The notes: generated from the sequence alone by a model not told the origin. DNA of 64,000 nucleotides from Oceanicaulis sp. MMSF_3324 (GCF_030733545.1 NZ_JASHIU010000003.1:1-64000); one strand, 5' to 3'; positions 34,188-43,526 are shown, counted from the stretch's first letter. Numbers and translations: made by a program.

Positions 34188-34208
34188 ATGTCATCTGCAC
34201 AATGACAT
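34188..34208. promoter_or_regulatory. Perfect dyad upstream of hemA
   Basis: ATGTCAT-N7-ATGACAT: two perfect 7-base arms with a 7-base spacer, centred 61 bases before the hemA start codon. This is operator geometry for a dimeric regulator. It is not an Fnr (TTGAT-N4-ATCAA) or ICE/Irr-type site as I know them. Confidence 0.45.
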
Positions 34209-34296
34209 ATGATTCTGAGCTTGTCTTAGCAGGGGTCAGGGACCAAAGGTCGCATTTAGTCTTTGACAACGCTTCGCAAACTCAGAATCTGATCCG

Positions 34297-35190
34297 TTAC
34301 TTCATCTCTCCGGCCAGCCATTTGATGACGCCGGAGAAGTCCATGGCCTCACCGCCCTGGTCGACGAATGCGTCATAAATGGTTTGCGCCTTCTCGCCCA
34401 TCGGGATGTTCACACCGGCCGATTTCGATGTCTGCATGGCAAGGTTTAAGTCTTTGAGCATCATCGGCGCGGCGAAACCGGGCACGTAATCGCGGTTCGA
34501 CGGCGCAGCCGGCACCGGTCCGGGCACAGGGCAGTAACTGGTCAGCGACCAGCTCTGGCCAGACGCCTGGGAGGCGATGTCGTAAAAATTCTGCGGATCA
34601 AGACCCAGCTTGAGCGCGAGATTCATCGCCTCGCAGGTCCCGATCATGTGGATGCCCAGCAGCATGTTGTTGCAGATCTTGGCGGCCTGGCCGGCTCCGG
34701 CGTCGCCAGCCCGGATCACGGCCTTGCCCATATTCGACAGGATCGGCTCGGCCTTTGCGAACGCCTCCTCGGGACCACCCACCATGAAGGTCAGCGTCCC
34801 GCCTTCAGCGGCTGCAACACCGCCGGATACGGGCGCATCCACAAAGGCGAACCCGGCCGCGGACGCCTTGTCCGCCACCGCCCGCGCACTGTCCACATCG
34901 ATGGTCGAACAGTCGATCAGGATCGCATCCGGTTTGGCGAGCTCGAGAACGCCGCCATCATCAAGATAGACGCCGCGCACATGCTGACCCGCAGGCAACA
35001 TGGTCACGACGACATCCGCATCCGTGACCGCGTTCCGCAGATCTGTTGCGGGCGTCGCGCCCTTCTGCTCGAGAAGCGCGACCGCATCCTTGTTCAGATC
35101 AAAGGCGCGAACCGTATGGCCCGCCTTGATCAGGTTGGCCGCCATGCCCGAGCCCATATTCCCGAGGCCGATAAATGCAATAACCGCCAT
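34297..35190 (-). CDS. mmsB: 3-hydroxyisobutyrate dehydrogenase
   Basis: 297 aa. NAD-dependent oxidation of 3-hydroxyisobutyrate to methylmalonate semialdehyde in valine breakdown. N-terminal dinucleotide fold IGLGNMGSGMAANLIKAGH, DAPVSGGVAAAEGGTLTFMVGG (substrate loop), and the catalytic Lys region GAGQAAKICNNMLLGI; the C-terminal helical domain is complete. It follows the HIBYL-CoA hydrolase gene by 56 bases and the isobutyryl-CoA dehydrogenase gene, giving three consecutive valine-pathway steps in order. Confidence 0.93.
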   Translation of the reverse strand: MAVIAFIGLGNMGSGMAANLIKAGHTVRAFDLNKDAVALLEQKGATPATDLRNAVTDADVVVTMLPAGQHVRGVYLDDGGVLELAKPDAILIDCSTIDVDSARAVADKASAAGFAFVDAPVSGGVAAAEGGTLTFMVGGPEEAFAKAEPILSNMGKAVIRAGDAGAGQAAKICNNMLLGIHMIGTCEAMNLALKLGLDPQNFYDIASQASGQSWSLTSYCPVPGPVPAAPSNRDYVPGFAAPMMLKDLNLAMQTSKSAGVNIPMGEKAQTIYDAFVDQGGEAMDFSGVIKWLAGEMK

Positions 35191-35246
35191 GCGGTCCTCC
35201 CTTGTAATATCAGGGCGAGCGGTTGGTCCGCCCTGCCCGGCCGCTC

Positions 35247-36296
35247 CTAATCGAGGAACGTCATTTCCTTGTCTGCATCGAGCGGCTCGAAATAGGCGCC
35301 CAACTCGGCGTCCGAGATCGCTGGGCCCCAGTTCGGCGCGTTATCCTTGTCGATGATCACGGCGCGCACCCCTTCATAAAAGTCCGAGCCGTCCTTGAGG
35401 AAACGGACGGAGACGCGAAGGTCCTGCACCATGACGTCCCGCAGGGACAGATCCGCACCCTTGCGCAGGGCCTGCAAGGTCACTTTCACCGCTGTCGGGG
35501 ATTTGCCGGACAGGATTTTCAGGACCGCCTTGGACCAGGCGTCGTCCGCAGTTTCAAGCCGATTGCGAATGACGTCGGCGTCATCGCCTTCAAATGCCGC
35601 ATCGATCAGCGGTTGGACCATGCCCAGATCAGACTGGCCCGCATCCCCGGAGAAGCGTTCGATGATGGCGTCGACCTTCTCGCCTTCATCATCGAGCGTT
35701 TCGGTTTCCAGCGCCTCGATCAGCGCCGCATTATTCTCTGACGGCACGTAATGGGTCGCAACGCCGGCCGCGATGCAATCGGCCGTCTTCAGGCGCGCGC
35801 CCGTCAGACCCATCCACACGCCCAGCTCGCCATTAAGACGCGGCAGGAAGTACGCCCCGCCCACATCGGGATGAAAACCGATGCCGGTTTCGGGCATGGC
35901 GAACACGGTGCGATCGCCCGCCACGCGGAATTCGCCATGAATCGACACGCCGACGCCGCCGCCCATGGTGATGCCGTCGATCAGCGCCACGTAGGGTTTG
36001 GGATATTCCGCAATCAGCGTGTTGAGCTGGTACTCATCGCGCCAGAAGGTCCAGGCGCGGTCATCGCCCGCCTTGCCGCTTTCCGCCAGCATGCGAATGT
36101 CGCCGCCCGCGCAGAATCCTTTTTCACCGGCGCCATCCACAACCACGGCCTTGACCGTATCGTCCGAACGCCAGCTCTGCAGCGCCTCGACCATGGCGGT
36201 GACCATCTCCTGATTGAGCGCATTGAGCGCCTTGGGCCGGTTCAGCGTGATGCGGCCGACCGAGCCGGCTTTGCGGATAATGACGTCTTCAGTCAT
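35247..36296 (-). CDS. 3-hydroxyisobutyryl-CoA hydrolase
   Basis: 349 aa, crotonase fold but longer than enoyl-CoA hydratases, as expected. Key segments: VVVDGAGEKGFCAGGDIRML, the oxyanion-hole ITMGGGVGVSIHGEFRVA, and FAMPETGIGFHPDVGGAYFLPRL, where the Glu and Asp of PET..GFHPDVGG are characteristic of the hydrolase class. It releases CoA from 3-hydroxyisobutyryl-CoA between the dehydrogenase genes of the valine operon. Confidence 0.92.
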   Translation of the reverse strand: MTEDVIIRKAGSVGRITLNRPKALNALNQEMVTAMVEALQSWRSDDTVKAVVVDGAGEKGFCAGGDIRMLAESGKAGDDRAWTFWRDEYQLNTLIAEYPKPYVALIDGITMGGGVGVSIHGEFRVAGDRTVFAMPETGIGFHPDVGGAYFLPRLNGELGVWMGLTGARLKTADCIAAGVATHYVPSENNAALIEALETETLDDEGEKVDAIIERFSGDAGQSDLGMVQPLIDAAFEGDDADVIRNRLETADDAWSKAVLKILSGKSPTAVKVTLQALRKGADLSLRDVMVQDLRVSVRFLKDGSDFYEGVRAVIIDKDNAPNWGPAISDAELGAYFEPLDADKEMTFLD

Positions 36297-36398
36297 GAGA
36301 GGTCCTCTCTGGACGGAAATCAGCTCATAGCCGCGCCCGGTCCGGCGGGGCCAATTGAAAAAGTTTCTAGACGCAATAGAGCGCGTCGACCACGCGAC

Positions 36399-37535
36399 CT
36401 AGCGCAGCAGGTCCTTGGCGATGATCACACGCATGATCTCGTTGGTGCCTTCCAGAATCTGGTGGACCCGCAGATCACGCACGATGCGCTCCAGCGGATA
36501 ATCCTTCAGATACCCATAGCCGCCATGGATCTGCAGCGCATCATTGGCGATCTTGAAGCCCATATCCGTCGAGAAACGCTTGGCCATGGCGCAATGCATG
36601 GCGGCGGACGGATCATTGCGGTCCACGCTGTCGGCCGCGCGCAGCAGCATCATGCGAGACGCATCGAGCTCGGTGACCATGTCGGCGAGCTTGAACTGGG
36701 TGGCCTGGAAGTCCGCGATATTGCGGCCGAACTGGCTGCGCTCCTTGGCGTATTCGGTCGCCAGGTGCACCGCTTCAGCCGCCCCACCCAGCGAGCAGGC
36801 GCCAATATTGATGCGGCCGCCATTGAGCCCCTTCATGGCGAACCCGAAGCCCTGTCCCTCTTCGCCGATGCGGTTCTCGACCGGCACGCGGCAATCTTCA
36901 AAGGTGACCACGCGCGTGGGTTGGGAATTCCAGCCCATCTTGCGCTCATTCGCGCCGAAGCTCAGGCCCGGCGTGTCCTTCTCCACGATGATGGTGGAAA
37001 TACCCTTGGGGCCGTCCTCGCCGGTGCGGCACATCACGGCGTAAAGATCGCTCGTGCCCGCGCCGGAGATAAAGGCCTTGGAGCCGTTCAGCACGTAATG
37101 ATCGCCGTCCCGCACAGCCTTGGTGCGCAGATTGGCGGCGTCAGAACCGGCGCCCGGCTCAGTCAGACAATAGGACGCGATCTTGTCCATCCGGGTCATT
37201 TCGGGCAGCCAGCGCTGGCGCTGTTCATCATTGCCCCAGCTGTCGATCATCCAGCTGACCATGTTGTGGATGGAGATGAAGGCGGCCGTCGATACGCAAC
37301 CGCGCGAGAGTTGTTCAAAGATCAGGGCCGCATCAACCCGGCTCATGGCCGATCCGCCCACATCCTCACGGGTGTAGATGCCGGCGAAACCCATTTCCGC
37401 CGCCTCGCGCAGCACGTCGACGGGGAAGTGCTTGTCTTCATCCCATTGCGCCGCATTTGGCTTGAGACGATCGTCGGCGAACTTGCGGGCTGCGTCCTGA
37501 ATCAGCGCCTGCTCTTCTGACAGCTCGAAATGCAC
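36399..37535 (-). CDS. Acyl-CoA dehydrogenase, probable isobutyryl-CoA dehydrogenase
   Basis: 378 aa. The start is GTG at 37535, fixed by AGGAGG eight bases upstream; longer open sequence upstream has no such site. Signatures: [53 protein letters not shown] and [15 protein letters not shown] with the catalytic Glu in LEGTNE. Linkage to HIBYL-CoA hydrolase and mmsB points to isobutyryl-CoA as substrate. It diverges from hemB across 90 bases. Confidence 0.93.
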   Translation of the reverse strand: MHFELSEEQALIQDAARKFADDRLKPNAAQWDEDKHFPVDVLREAAEMGFAGIYTREDVGGSAMSRVDAALIFEQLSRGCVSTAAFISIHNMVSWMIDSWGNDEQRQRWLPEMTRMDKIASYCLTEPGAGSDAANLRTKAVRDGDHYVLNGSKAFISGAGTSDLYAVMCRTGEDGPKGISTIIVEKDTPGLSFGANERKMGWNSQPTRVVTFEDCRVPVENRIGEEGQGFGFAMKGLNGGRINIGACSLGGAAEAVHLATEYAKERSQFGRNIADFQATQFKLADMVTELDASRMMLLRAADSVDRNDPSAAMHCAMAKRFSTDMGFKIANDALQIHGGYGYLKDYPLERIVRDLRVHQILEGTNEIMRVIIAKDLLR

Positions 37536-37625
37536 GGGGAAACCTCCTAAACAGACCGGGTTGGACCGGCTCCGACCGCGAAAAACGCGATGTGTTCTGA
37601 TTTGCTGCAAGCGAGATAGACCAAG

Positions 37626-38612
37626 ATGGCCGCTTTTCCCACCACCCGTATGCGCCGAATGCGCGCTCATGACTGGTCTCGCCGCCTGATGCGCGAGAAT
37701 GCGCTGACGCCGAATGACCTGATCTGGACGCTGGTGGTGTCTGACAAGGCGGATCCGACCGAGCCGGTTCCCTCCATGCCCGGCGTGGAGCGGCTGAGCG
37801 TGAAGGCGGCCGCCGACGCCGCCCGCAGGGCCCGCGATCTAGGCATTCCCGCCATTGCGATCTTTCCCAACATCGACCCGTCCCTGAAGGATGAAAACGG
37901 TCGAGAGGCGGACAATCCCGACGGTCTGGTGGCGCAAGCCATCAAGGCCATGAAGGACGCCGCTCCGGAAGTGGGAATCATTTGCGATGTGGCGCTCGAC
38001 CCCTTCACCGACCATGGCCATGACGGGCTGATCGAGGATGGCGTGATCCTCAACGATGCGACAGTGGAGCGCCTGTGCAGCCAGGCGCTGATGCAGGCCG
38101 CCGTAGGCGCGGATGTCGTTGCGCCGTCAGACATGATGGACGGCCGGATCGGATCGATTCGCGAGGCGCTGGATGCCGAGGGCCTCCAGGACACGATGAT
38201 CATGTCCTATGCCGCCAAGTACGCTTCGGCCTTTTATGGTCCTTATCGCGACGCCATTGGCAGCGCCACCGCGCTTCAGGGCGACAAGAAGACCTATCAG
38301 ATGGATCCCGCCAATACCGATGAGGCGATCCGCGAAGTGGCGCTGGATATCGATGAAGGCGCGGACATGGTCATGGTCAAGCCCGGCCTGCCCTATCTCG
38401 ACATTGTCGCCCGCCTCAAAGCGACCTTTGAAATGCCGACCTATGCCTTCCAGGTGTCGGGCGAATACGCGATGATCCAGGCCGCCGCGCAGAACGGCTG
38501 GATTGATGGCGAGCGCGCCATGCTGGAAAGCCTTCTAGCGTTCAAGCGCGCCGGCGCTGACGGAATCCTGACCTATTTTGCTCCCAAGGCGGCGGAACTG
38601 CTCAATGACTAA
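37626..38612 (+). CDS. hemB: Delta-aminolevulinic acid dehydratase (porphobilinogen synthase)
   Basis: 328 aa. It joins two aminolevulinates into porphobilinogen. Schiff-base lysines are Lys198 (SYAAKYAS) and Lys252 ([10 protein letters not shown]). The metal site at residues 121-133 reads [14 protein letters not shown], the Asp-rich version lacking the zinc Cys cluster, so it should be a Mg-dependent enzyme. RRLRRN-type N-terminus is replaced by [19 protein letters not shown], as in relatives. The stop overlaps the next gene by eight bases. Confidence 0.96.
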   Translation: MAAFPTTRMRRMRAHDWSRRLMRENALTPNDLIWTLVVSDKADPTEPVPSMPGVERLSVKAAADAARRARDLGIPAIAIFPNIDPSLKDENGREADNPDGLVAQAIKAMKDAAPEVGIICDVALDPFTDHGHDGLIEDGVILNDATVERLCSQALMQAAVGADVVAPSDMMDGRIGSIREALDAEGLQDTMIMSYAAKYASAFYGPYRDAIGSATALQGDKKTYQMDPANTDEAIREVALDIDEGADMVMVKPGLPYLDIVARLKATFEMPTYAFQVSGEYAMIQAAAQNGWIDGERAMLESLLAFKRAGADGILTYFAPKAAELLND

Positions 38613-39741
38613 ACGTCCTGAAACCCTCGCCGCCCAGGCGCTGCACCAGACCGACCACGAGACCGGCGCCGTGATCCCGCCGATCCATCCGGCGACCACC
38701 TATATGCGCGATGAAAACAACGCGCTTGTGGGCGACATGGATTATCGCCGCCCCAAGGGGCCAACCGAAGTCCAGGCGGCCAGGGTGCTGGCGAGGCTCG
38801 AGAACGCCGCTGACGCCCGCCTCTTCAGCTCGGGACTGGCGGCCATCAGCGCCGTGCTCGATACGTTGGAAATCGGCGCGCATGTGGTGGCTCAAACCGA
38901 GATGTATTACGGAGCGAAGAAGCTCCTGCATCATCTGGCCGCCAAAGGCCTCATCTCATTGAGCTTCTTTGATCCTCACGACATGGCCGGCCTTGAAAAG
39001 GCGGTTCACAAAGGCCGGACCGAACTGGTCTGGATTGAAACCCCGGCCAATCCGAGCTGGGCCGTGGTGGATATCGCACGCGCCGCCGAGATTGCGCATG
39101 CCGCCGGCGCCATTCTGGGCGTAGACAGCACCTGCGCCCCGCCCTGCACTACGCGCGCGCTGGATCTGGGCGCCGATCTCGTCATGCATTCGGCCACCAA
39201 ATATCTCAATGGACACTCCGATGTCCTGATGGGCGCTGTGGCCACGAAAACGAGTGATGAGCGCTGGGAAAAGCTGTGCACCGGCCATGGTCTGTCCGGC
39301 GCCGTGCCGGGCGCCTTTGACAGCTGGCTGATGATGCGGGGGCTGAGGACCCTGTTCGTTCGGTTTGAGCGTCAGAGCGAGAACGCATTGAAAGTGGCCC
39401 AGGCGCTGAGCCAGCACGATGCGGTCAGTCACGTGCTCTATCCGGGACTGAACAGCCATCCCGGGCACGCCATTGCGGCCCGCCAGATGACGAACGGTTT
39501 TGGCGGCCTGCTGTCCATTCGCCTGAAGGGCGGCGCCGACGCGGCGCGCAAGCTGTGCGCCTCAACGGAAGTTTTTCTGCAGGCCACATCCATCGGCGGC
39601 GTCGAAAGCCTGATCGAACATCGCAAGCCAATTGAGGGGCCTAGCAGCCCCACTCCGGATGACCTTGTCCGATTGTCCTGTGGAATCGAGGCGGCGGATG
39701 ATCTGATTGAGGACCTGATGCTTGCTCTGAAGCGGCTTTGA
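38605..39741 (+). CDS. PLP-dependent Cys/Met metabolism enzyme, probable cystathionine beta-lyase
   Basis: 378 aa from the ATG at 38605, which overlaps the hemB end by eight bases. Cys/Met_Meta_PP family: YRRPKGPTEVQAARVLARLE, LFSSGLAAISAVLDTL, VDSTCAPPCTTRALDLGAD and SATKYLNGHSDVLMG with the PLP lysine. The C-terminal VESLIEHRKPIEGP fits cystathionine beta-lyases/gamma-synthases, which cannot be separated safely by eye. Translational coupling with hemB is odd functionally and may only reflect packing. Confidence 0.85.
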   Translation: MTKRPETLAAQALHQTDHETGAVIPPIHPATTYMRDENNALVGDMDYRRPKGPTEVQAARVLARLENAADARLFSSGLAAISAVLDTLEIGAHVVAQTEMYYGAKKLLHHLAAKGLISLSFFDPHDMAGLEKAVHKGRTELVWIETPANPSWAVVDIARAAEIAHAAGAILGVDSTCAPPCTTRALDLGADLVMHSATKYLNGHSDVLMGAVATKTSDERWEKLCTGHGLSGAVPGAFDSWLMMRGLRTLFVRFERQSENALKVAQALSQHDAVSHVLYPGLNSHPGHAIAARQMTNGFGGLLSIRLKGGADAARKLCASTEVFLQATSIGGVESLIEHRKPIEGPSSPTPDDLVRLSCGIEAADDLIEDLMLALKRL

Positions 39742-39779
39742 TATACTCTGTAAGGCGAATTCGCTTTGCGAGGACCACA

Positions 39780-40061
39780 ATGTATAGGTGTCCGAATTGT
39801 CAGACGCCTCTGGAAGTGTCCGCACTTTTAAGCCTGAGCAGTCTCAAACCCGCACGATGCAACGCCTGTGGCCAGCGTTACCGATGGTATGTGTCTGGGC
39901 CCATGGTGATGCTGATGCTGGTCCTGATCGTGTCGAGCCTGCTTGGTCTGGCCCTTTCGGTGCAGCAGGTGGGTGTCATGGCCCTAGTCCTTGGCGGCCT
40001 GGCCGTAATTGGAGCGACCGCCTATCTGGCCGTGTGCGCTTTGCGACCCGTGGTTCGTTAA
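39780..40061 (+). CDS. Small zinc-ribbon membrane protein
   Basis: 93 aa from the ATG at 39780, with GAGGA just upstream. A two-CxxC zinc ribbon (YRCPNCQTPLEV and ARCNACGQRYRW) is followed by two membrane helices (VMLMLVLIVSSLLGLALSV and GVMALVLGGLAVIGATAYLA). Such proteins are common but uncharacterised; the ribbon would face the cytoplasm. Its TAA stop shares TTAA (40058-40061) with the convergent TRIC gene. Confidence 0.78.
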   Translation: MYRCPNCQTPLEVSALLSLSSLKPARCNACGQRYRWYVSGPMVMLMLVLIVSSLLGLALSVQQVGVMALVLGGLAVIGATAYLAVCALRPVVR

Positions 40062-40690
40062 TCCACACGACCGATCGGCGGGATCGACCATTTGAAGATG
40101 ATGGCGCAGCCTCGCAGGATGAAAGCTGCGAGCGCGGCGCCGACCGCCGCCGGCCCGGTCGGGATGTCCAAGGACACGGCGCCCACATAGACCGAAGCTC
40201 CGAACAGGGCCGCCAGCGCGTAGACATCAGCCCGCAGGATCAGCGGTACGTCATTGACCATGATATCGCGTAACAGACCGCCAAAGGCTGCGCTCATCAC
40301 CCCGGTCACGAGCGCGATCGTCCAGTGTGCGCCTTCAGCCAGTCCGGCCTGAGCCCCCAGAACGCAAAACACCGCCAGGCCCGCGCCATCCGCCCAGACC
40401 AGGGCGCGAAGCCGTGCGCCCTCTTCCCCGCGCACCAGCTCCGAGCCGTAATAGCCGATGACCCCGCCTGCGAGCGCCAGCAACAGATAGTGCGGCGCCT
40501 CGATCCAATAGACGGGCAGACGCCCCAGCAGCATGTCCCGCAAGGTGCCGCCGCCCATTCCCGCGACAGCGCCCACAACCGCCGCGCCGAAGGGATCGAG
40601 ATGCTTGCGCGCCGCCAGAATGCCGCCCGACAGGGCGAAGACGACGATGCCGATATAATCGAGCGTGGAGAAAACCAGGGCGACATTCAT
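40058..40690 (-). CDS. TRIC-family (UPF0126) cation channel-like protein
   Basis: 210 aa, seven predicted membrane helices in two repeats. Each repeat carries the family motif: GMGGGTLRDMLLGRLPVYW and AAFGGLLRDIMVNDVPLIL, the Gly-rich kinks and Arg-Asp pairs seen in trimeric intracellular cation channels. Bacterial members conduct K+ in vitro; physiological role is uncertain. The ATG overlaps the DUF389 gene stop by four bases. Confidence 0.9.
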   Translation of the reverse strand: MNVALVFSTLDYIGIVVFALSGGILAARKHLDPFGAAVVGAVAGMGGGTLRDMLLGRLPVYWIEAPHYLLLALAGGVIGYYGSELVRGEEGARLRALVWADGAGLAVFCVLGAQAGLAEGAHWTIALVTGVMSAAFGGLLRDIMVNDVPLILRADVYALAALFGASVYVGAVSLDIPTGPAAVGAALAAFILRGCAIIFKWSIPPIGRVD

Positions 40691-41694
40691 AGCTGCACGC
40701 CCTCACCGCCGGTTGCGGCGTAATGCGCCGCCAGCGCGGACAGGATAACGATCATGGTGATCCACACGCCGGCATTCACATAGACCGAACGCTTGGCGGA
40801 GCGGCGCTCCAGCCAGGTGCGCGGCCGGACGCCCTTGAAATAATACACCATCAGCGCGCTCAGATTGACGGCCACCACATTGATGGACAACAGCAAGGTG
40901 GCGCGCCCCGCCAGCTGCCATTCCCCGCTGCCTGCCAGCAATCCGGCGGCGGACGCCGGCGGCAGCAGCGCGACCGCCACCATCACGCCCACAAGCGCCG
41001 CTGGCAGACCCGTCGCGATGGACAAGGCCGCCGCCGCTCCTGCGGCCAGGGCCAGAGCCGCAGAGTCCGGGCCGACCACGGTCCGGCTCATCAACTCATC
41101 AGAATAAAGGTTGGGCTCATAGACCAGGCCGACGGCAAAGCTGAGCGCCAGACCAAAGGCCAGGCCGGTGACGGCGGTCTTGGCCGCCTTGGCCATCAAG
41201 GGCAGATCGCCGAGCGCAGAGCCAAAGGAAAACGCCAGGATCGGCCCGAGAAGCGGCGCGATCACCATGGCCCCGATGACGGCCGCCACATTGTCTGCGG
41301 ACAGACCGAAAACGACCACCACGGTGGACAAGGCGGTCAGCATCAGGAAGTCGGAATTGATCTCCGCGCCTTTGGCGATGTCCTGATACATTTCCTCACG
41401 CAGGGCCAGGCGACGTTTCGTTCGCGTTTCCTCGTCCGGGTTCTCATCCAGGCGCGGCACGCTGGCTTCGATGGGAATGACCACCAGTCGCCAGTTCTGC
41501 TCGCCTTCCAGGATCGCCTGAACCGCATCAATCGCCTTTTGCCCGTCCCCATCCCGAAAGGTCAGCCTCAACAGGCGCTTGCCCTGAGCATCAGGCTCGG
41601 TCAGACGATGATCCAGCGGATCGGTCTTCAAGGTCGCCTTGAGAATGGGCTGAACTTTGTCGCCATCTGGAAAGGTGACTTCAATCAGGCGCAT
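40687..41694 (-). CDS. DUF389 (TIGR00341-type) membrane protein
   Basis: 335 aa. An N-terminal soluble alpha/beta domain of about 110 residues (MRLIEVTFPDGD, ENWRLVVIPIEASVPRL) is followed by about seven helices with FLMLTALSTVVVVFGLSADN, AAVIGAMVIAPLLGPILAF and ALVGVMVAVALLPPASAAG, the core DUF389 motifs. Function is unknown. Coupled to the TRIC gene by a four base overlap, so the two membrane proteins may work together. Confidence 0.9.
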   Translation of the reverse strand: MRLIEVTFPDGDKVQPILKATLKTDPLDHRLTEPDAQGKRLLRLTFRDGDGQKAIDAVQAILEGEQNWRLVVIPIEASVPRLDENPDEETRTKRRLALREEMYQDIAKGAEINSDFLMLTALSTVVVVFGLSADNVAAVIGAMVIAPLLGPILAFSFGSALGDLPLMAKAAKTAVTGLAFGLALSFAVGLVYEPNLYSDELMSRTVVGPDSAALALAAGAAAALSIATGLPAALVGVMVAVALLPPASAAGLLAGSGEWQLAGRATLLLSINVVAVNLSALMVYYFKGVRPRTWLERRSAKRSVYVNAGVWITMIVILSALAAHYAATGGEGVQL

Positions 41695-41699
41695 GACCG

Positions 41700-42569
41700 T
41701 CAGGTCCGATCGGCGTTTTCAAGCCGGGCGATCAGGCTGGACGTGTCCCAGCGACCACCGCCCATGGCTTCTATCTCTGCATAGAACTGATCCACCAGAG
41801 CCGCAGCAGGAAGACGCGAACCATTGGCGCGCGCCTCTTCCAGCGCAATGCGAAGATCCTTACGCATCCAGTTGACAGCAAAGCCGAAATCGAATTCGCC
41901 GTTGACCATGGTCTGCCAGCGATTTTCCATCTGCCAGCTCTGGGCCGCCCCCTTGGAGACAGCCGAGATCACCGTTTCAGGATCCAGACCCGCGCGCTTG
42001 GCGAAGTGTAGGCCTTCGGCCAGCCCCTGGACCACCCCGGCGATGCAGATCTGATTGACCATCTTGGTCAGCTGTCCGGCGCCGGCCGGACCCGCATGCA
42101 CCATGGCCTTAGCGTAGCAGTCCATGATCGGCTCAGCGCGCGCGAACACATCCGGCTCCCCGCCGCACATGATGGATAGCTGTCCGTTTTCCGCTCCCGC
42201 CTGTCCGCCGGATACGGGCGCATCCAGAAAGCCGATCTTCATCGCCTGCGCCGCCTCAGCCAGCTGGCGCGCCAGCTCGGCGGAGGCGGTGGTGTGGTCG
42301 ACCAGAACAGCGCCTGATTTCATGGCCGGCAGCGCCAGGTCGGCGACCACTCTTACATCCGGATCATCGCCCAGGCACATGAAGACGCAATCGGCGCCGT
42401 ACACCGCGTCCTCGACCGCATCACAGGCCTCGCCTTCGTGGCGGTGAGCCCAATCGGCCGCCTTGGCGGCAGTGCGGTTCCAGACCCGGACCTCATGCCC
42501 GGCCTGGCTGAGATGACCCGCCATGGGAAAGCCCATGACGCCGAGCCCCAGAAAAGCAACAACCGCCAT
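41700..42569 (-). CDS. NAD(P)-dependent beta-hydroxyacid dehydrogenase family oxidoreductase
   Basis: 289 aa from the ATG at 42569, with AAGGAG seven bases upstream. GLGVMGFPMAGHLSQAGH (Rossmann), FLDAPVSGGQAGAENGQLSIM (substrate loop) and GAGQLTKMVNQICIAG with the catalytic Lys define the HIBADH/tartronate-semialdehyde/glyoxylate reductase family. It is paralogous to mmsB (34297-35190) but sits with a cupin and a flavin reductase, so a different substrate is likely. Confidence 0.87.
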   Translation of the reverse strand: MAVVAFLGLGVMGFPMAGHLSQAGHEVRVWNRTAAKAADWAHRHEGEACDAVEDAVYGADCVFMCLGDDPDVRVVADLALPAMKSGAVLVDHTTASAELARQLAEAAQAMKIGFLDAPVSGGQAGAENGQLSIMCGGEPDVFARAEPIMDCYAKAMVHAGPAGAGQLTKMVNQICIAGVVQGLAEGLHFAKRAGLDPETVISAVSKGAAQSWQMENRWQTMVNGEFDFGFAVNWMRKDLRIALEEARANGSRLPAAALVDQFYAEIEAMGGGRWDTSSLIARLENADRT

Positions 42570-42570
42570 G

Positions 42571-42960
42571 TTACGCTCCTTCAAGGCCGGTCCCGGCCAG
42601 CTGTTCGTCCAGACTCCGGGTCTTGTCCGCCAAGACGTCGCCCGTATGTTTCGTCTCGACGGGCTCGACCAGCATAACCCAGCACTCTTCCTGCGCCACG
42701 GGATTGTGCCTTACCCCCTTGGGCACGACATGCATGTCGCCTTCGTTCAGGGTCACGGCGCGACCTTCATATTGCATTTCAAGCTGGCCTTTGACGATGA
42801 AGAACAACTCGTCTTCCTCCGCATGGTCATGCCAGACAAATTCGCCTTTCAGTTTGGCGAGCTTGACGTATTGATCATTGACCCGGGCGATTATGCGCGG
42901 CGACCAGTATTCGCTGATCTGATCCAACTCGGCGTTCAAACGCCGGACATCTGTGATCAT
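42571..42960 (-). CDS. Cupin-domain protein
   Basis: 129 aa, single small beta-barrel. The first cupin motif FVWHDHAEEDELFFIVKGQ gives His, His and Glu ligands; the second GDMHVVPKGVRHNP gives the last His, so a divalent metal is expected. No signal peptide. It could be an enzyme or a ligand sensor; sequence does not decide. Its TAA stop lies one base before the downstream oxidoreductase ATG. Confidence 0.85.
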   Translation of the reverse strand: MITDVRRLNAELDQISEYWSPRIIARVNDQYVKLAKLKGEFVWHDHAEEDELFFIVKGQLEMQYEGRAVTLNEGDMHVVPKGVRHNPVAQEECWVMLVEPVETKHTGDVLADKTRSLDEQLAGTGLEGA

Positions 42961-42971
42961 CGCCGCTTCCT

Positions 42972-43442
42972 TCAGATCTGGGCGTAGCCTGAGCGTACGA
43001 ACACCAGGGCATCCGCATCACGCGGGCGATCCGCATTCAGCACCTCGCCCACAATAATCTCATGATCACCACCTGGCATCACGGCGTGACGCTTGCACTC
43101 AAATCGCGCAATCGCGTCCTTGAGCAGTGGCGCGCCATTGCCGGCCGGCGTCCACTGCCCGCCGCTGGCCTCAAGATCATCATTGCGCGCACAGGCCGCT
43201 GACAGGTCGGCCTGATCGGCTGCGAGAATGTTCACGGCAAAATCCTCGGCCCCCAGGAAGCGGTCATAACGATGGCTGTCCTTGGCGAGAGACCACAGGA
43301 TCAGGGGTGGATCGAGGGAAACGGATGAGAACGAATTGATCGTCATCGCCCGCGCAGAGCCTTCATCCATAATGGTGATCAGCGCCACACCGGTCGGGAA
43401 CCGGCCCAGGCAATCACGAAACTCGCGCTCGAAAAGTGACAA
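42972..43442 (-). CDS. Flavin reductase family (FMN-binding) protein
   Basis: 156 aa. The start is TTG at 43442: AGGAG lies exactly six bases upstream and no ATG is available. The flavin-reductase-like split barrel is recognisable from FRDCLGRFPTGVALITIM, ARAMTINSFSSVSLDPPLILWSL, DFAVNILAADQADLS and GGDHEIIVGEVL. Such proteins supply reduced FMN/FAD to two-component monooxygenases, but no monooxygenase gene is adjacent. First gene of a minus-strand run with the cupin, oxidoreductase, DUF389 and TRIC genes. Confidence 0.88.
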   Translation of the reverse strand: MSLFEREFRDCLGRFPTGVALITIMDEGSARAMTINSFSSVSLDPPLILWSLAKDSHRYDRFLGAEDFAVNILAADQADLSAACARNDDLEASGGQWTPAGNGAPLLKDAIARFECKRHAVMPGGDHEIIVGEVLNADRPRDADALVFVRSGYAQI

Positions 43443-43526
43443 ATTTCACTCCTGATTCGTTTTGACAACGCAGCTTTAACCCTGATGCGCCAAGGTGTCC
43501 GCCAGAAAAGCCGAAGGTGGGTGGAT

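Noticed and set aside
35751-37520. 589-codon open frame antisense to the HIBYL-CoA hydrolase and isobutyryl-CoA dehydrogenase genes
   Set aside because: It spans two real genes and their gap, has no domain pattern, and is rich in His/Arg/Gln/Gly as expected of GC-rich antisense translation.
34297-42569. The two HIBADH-family genes as a recent duplication
   Set aside because: They share family motifs only; flanking genes and most residues differ, so they are old paralogues.
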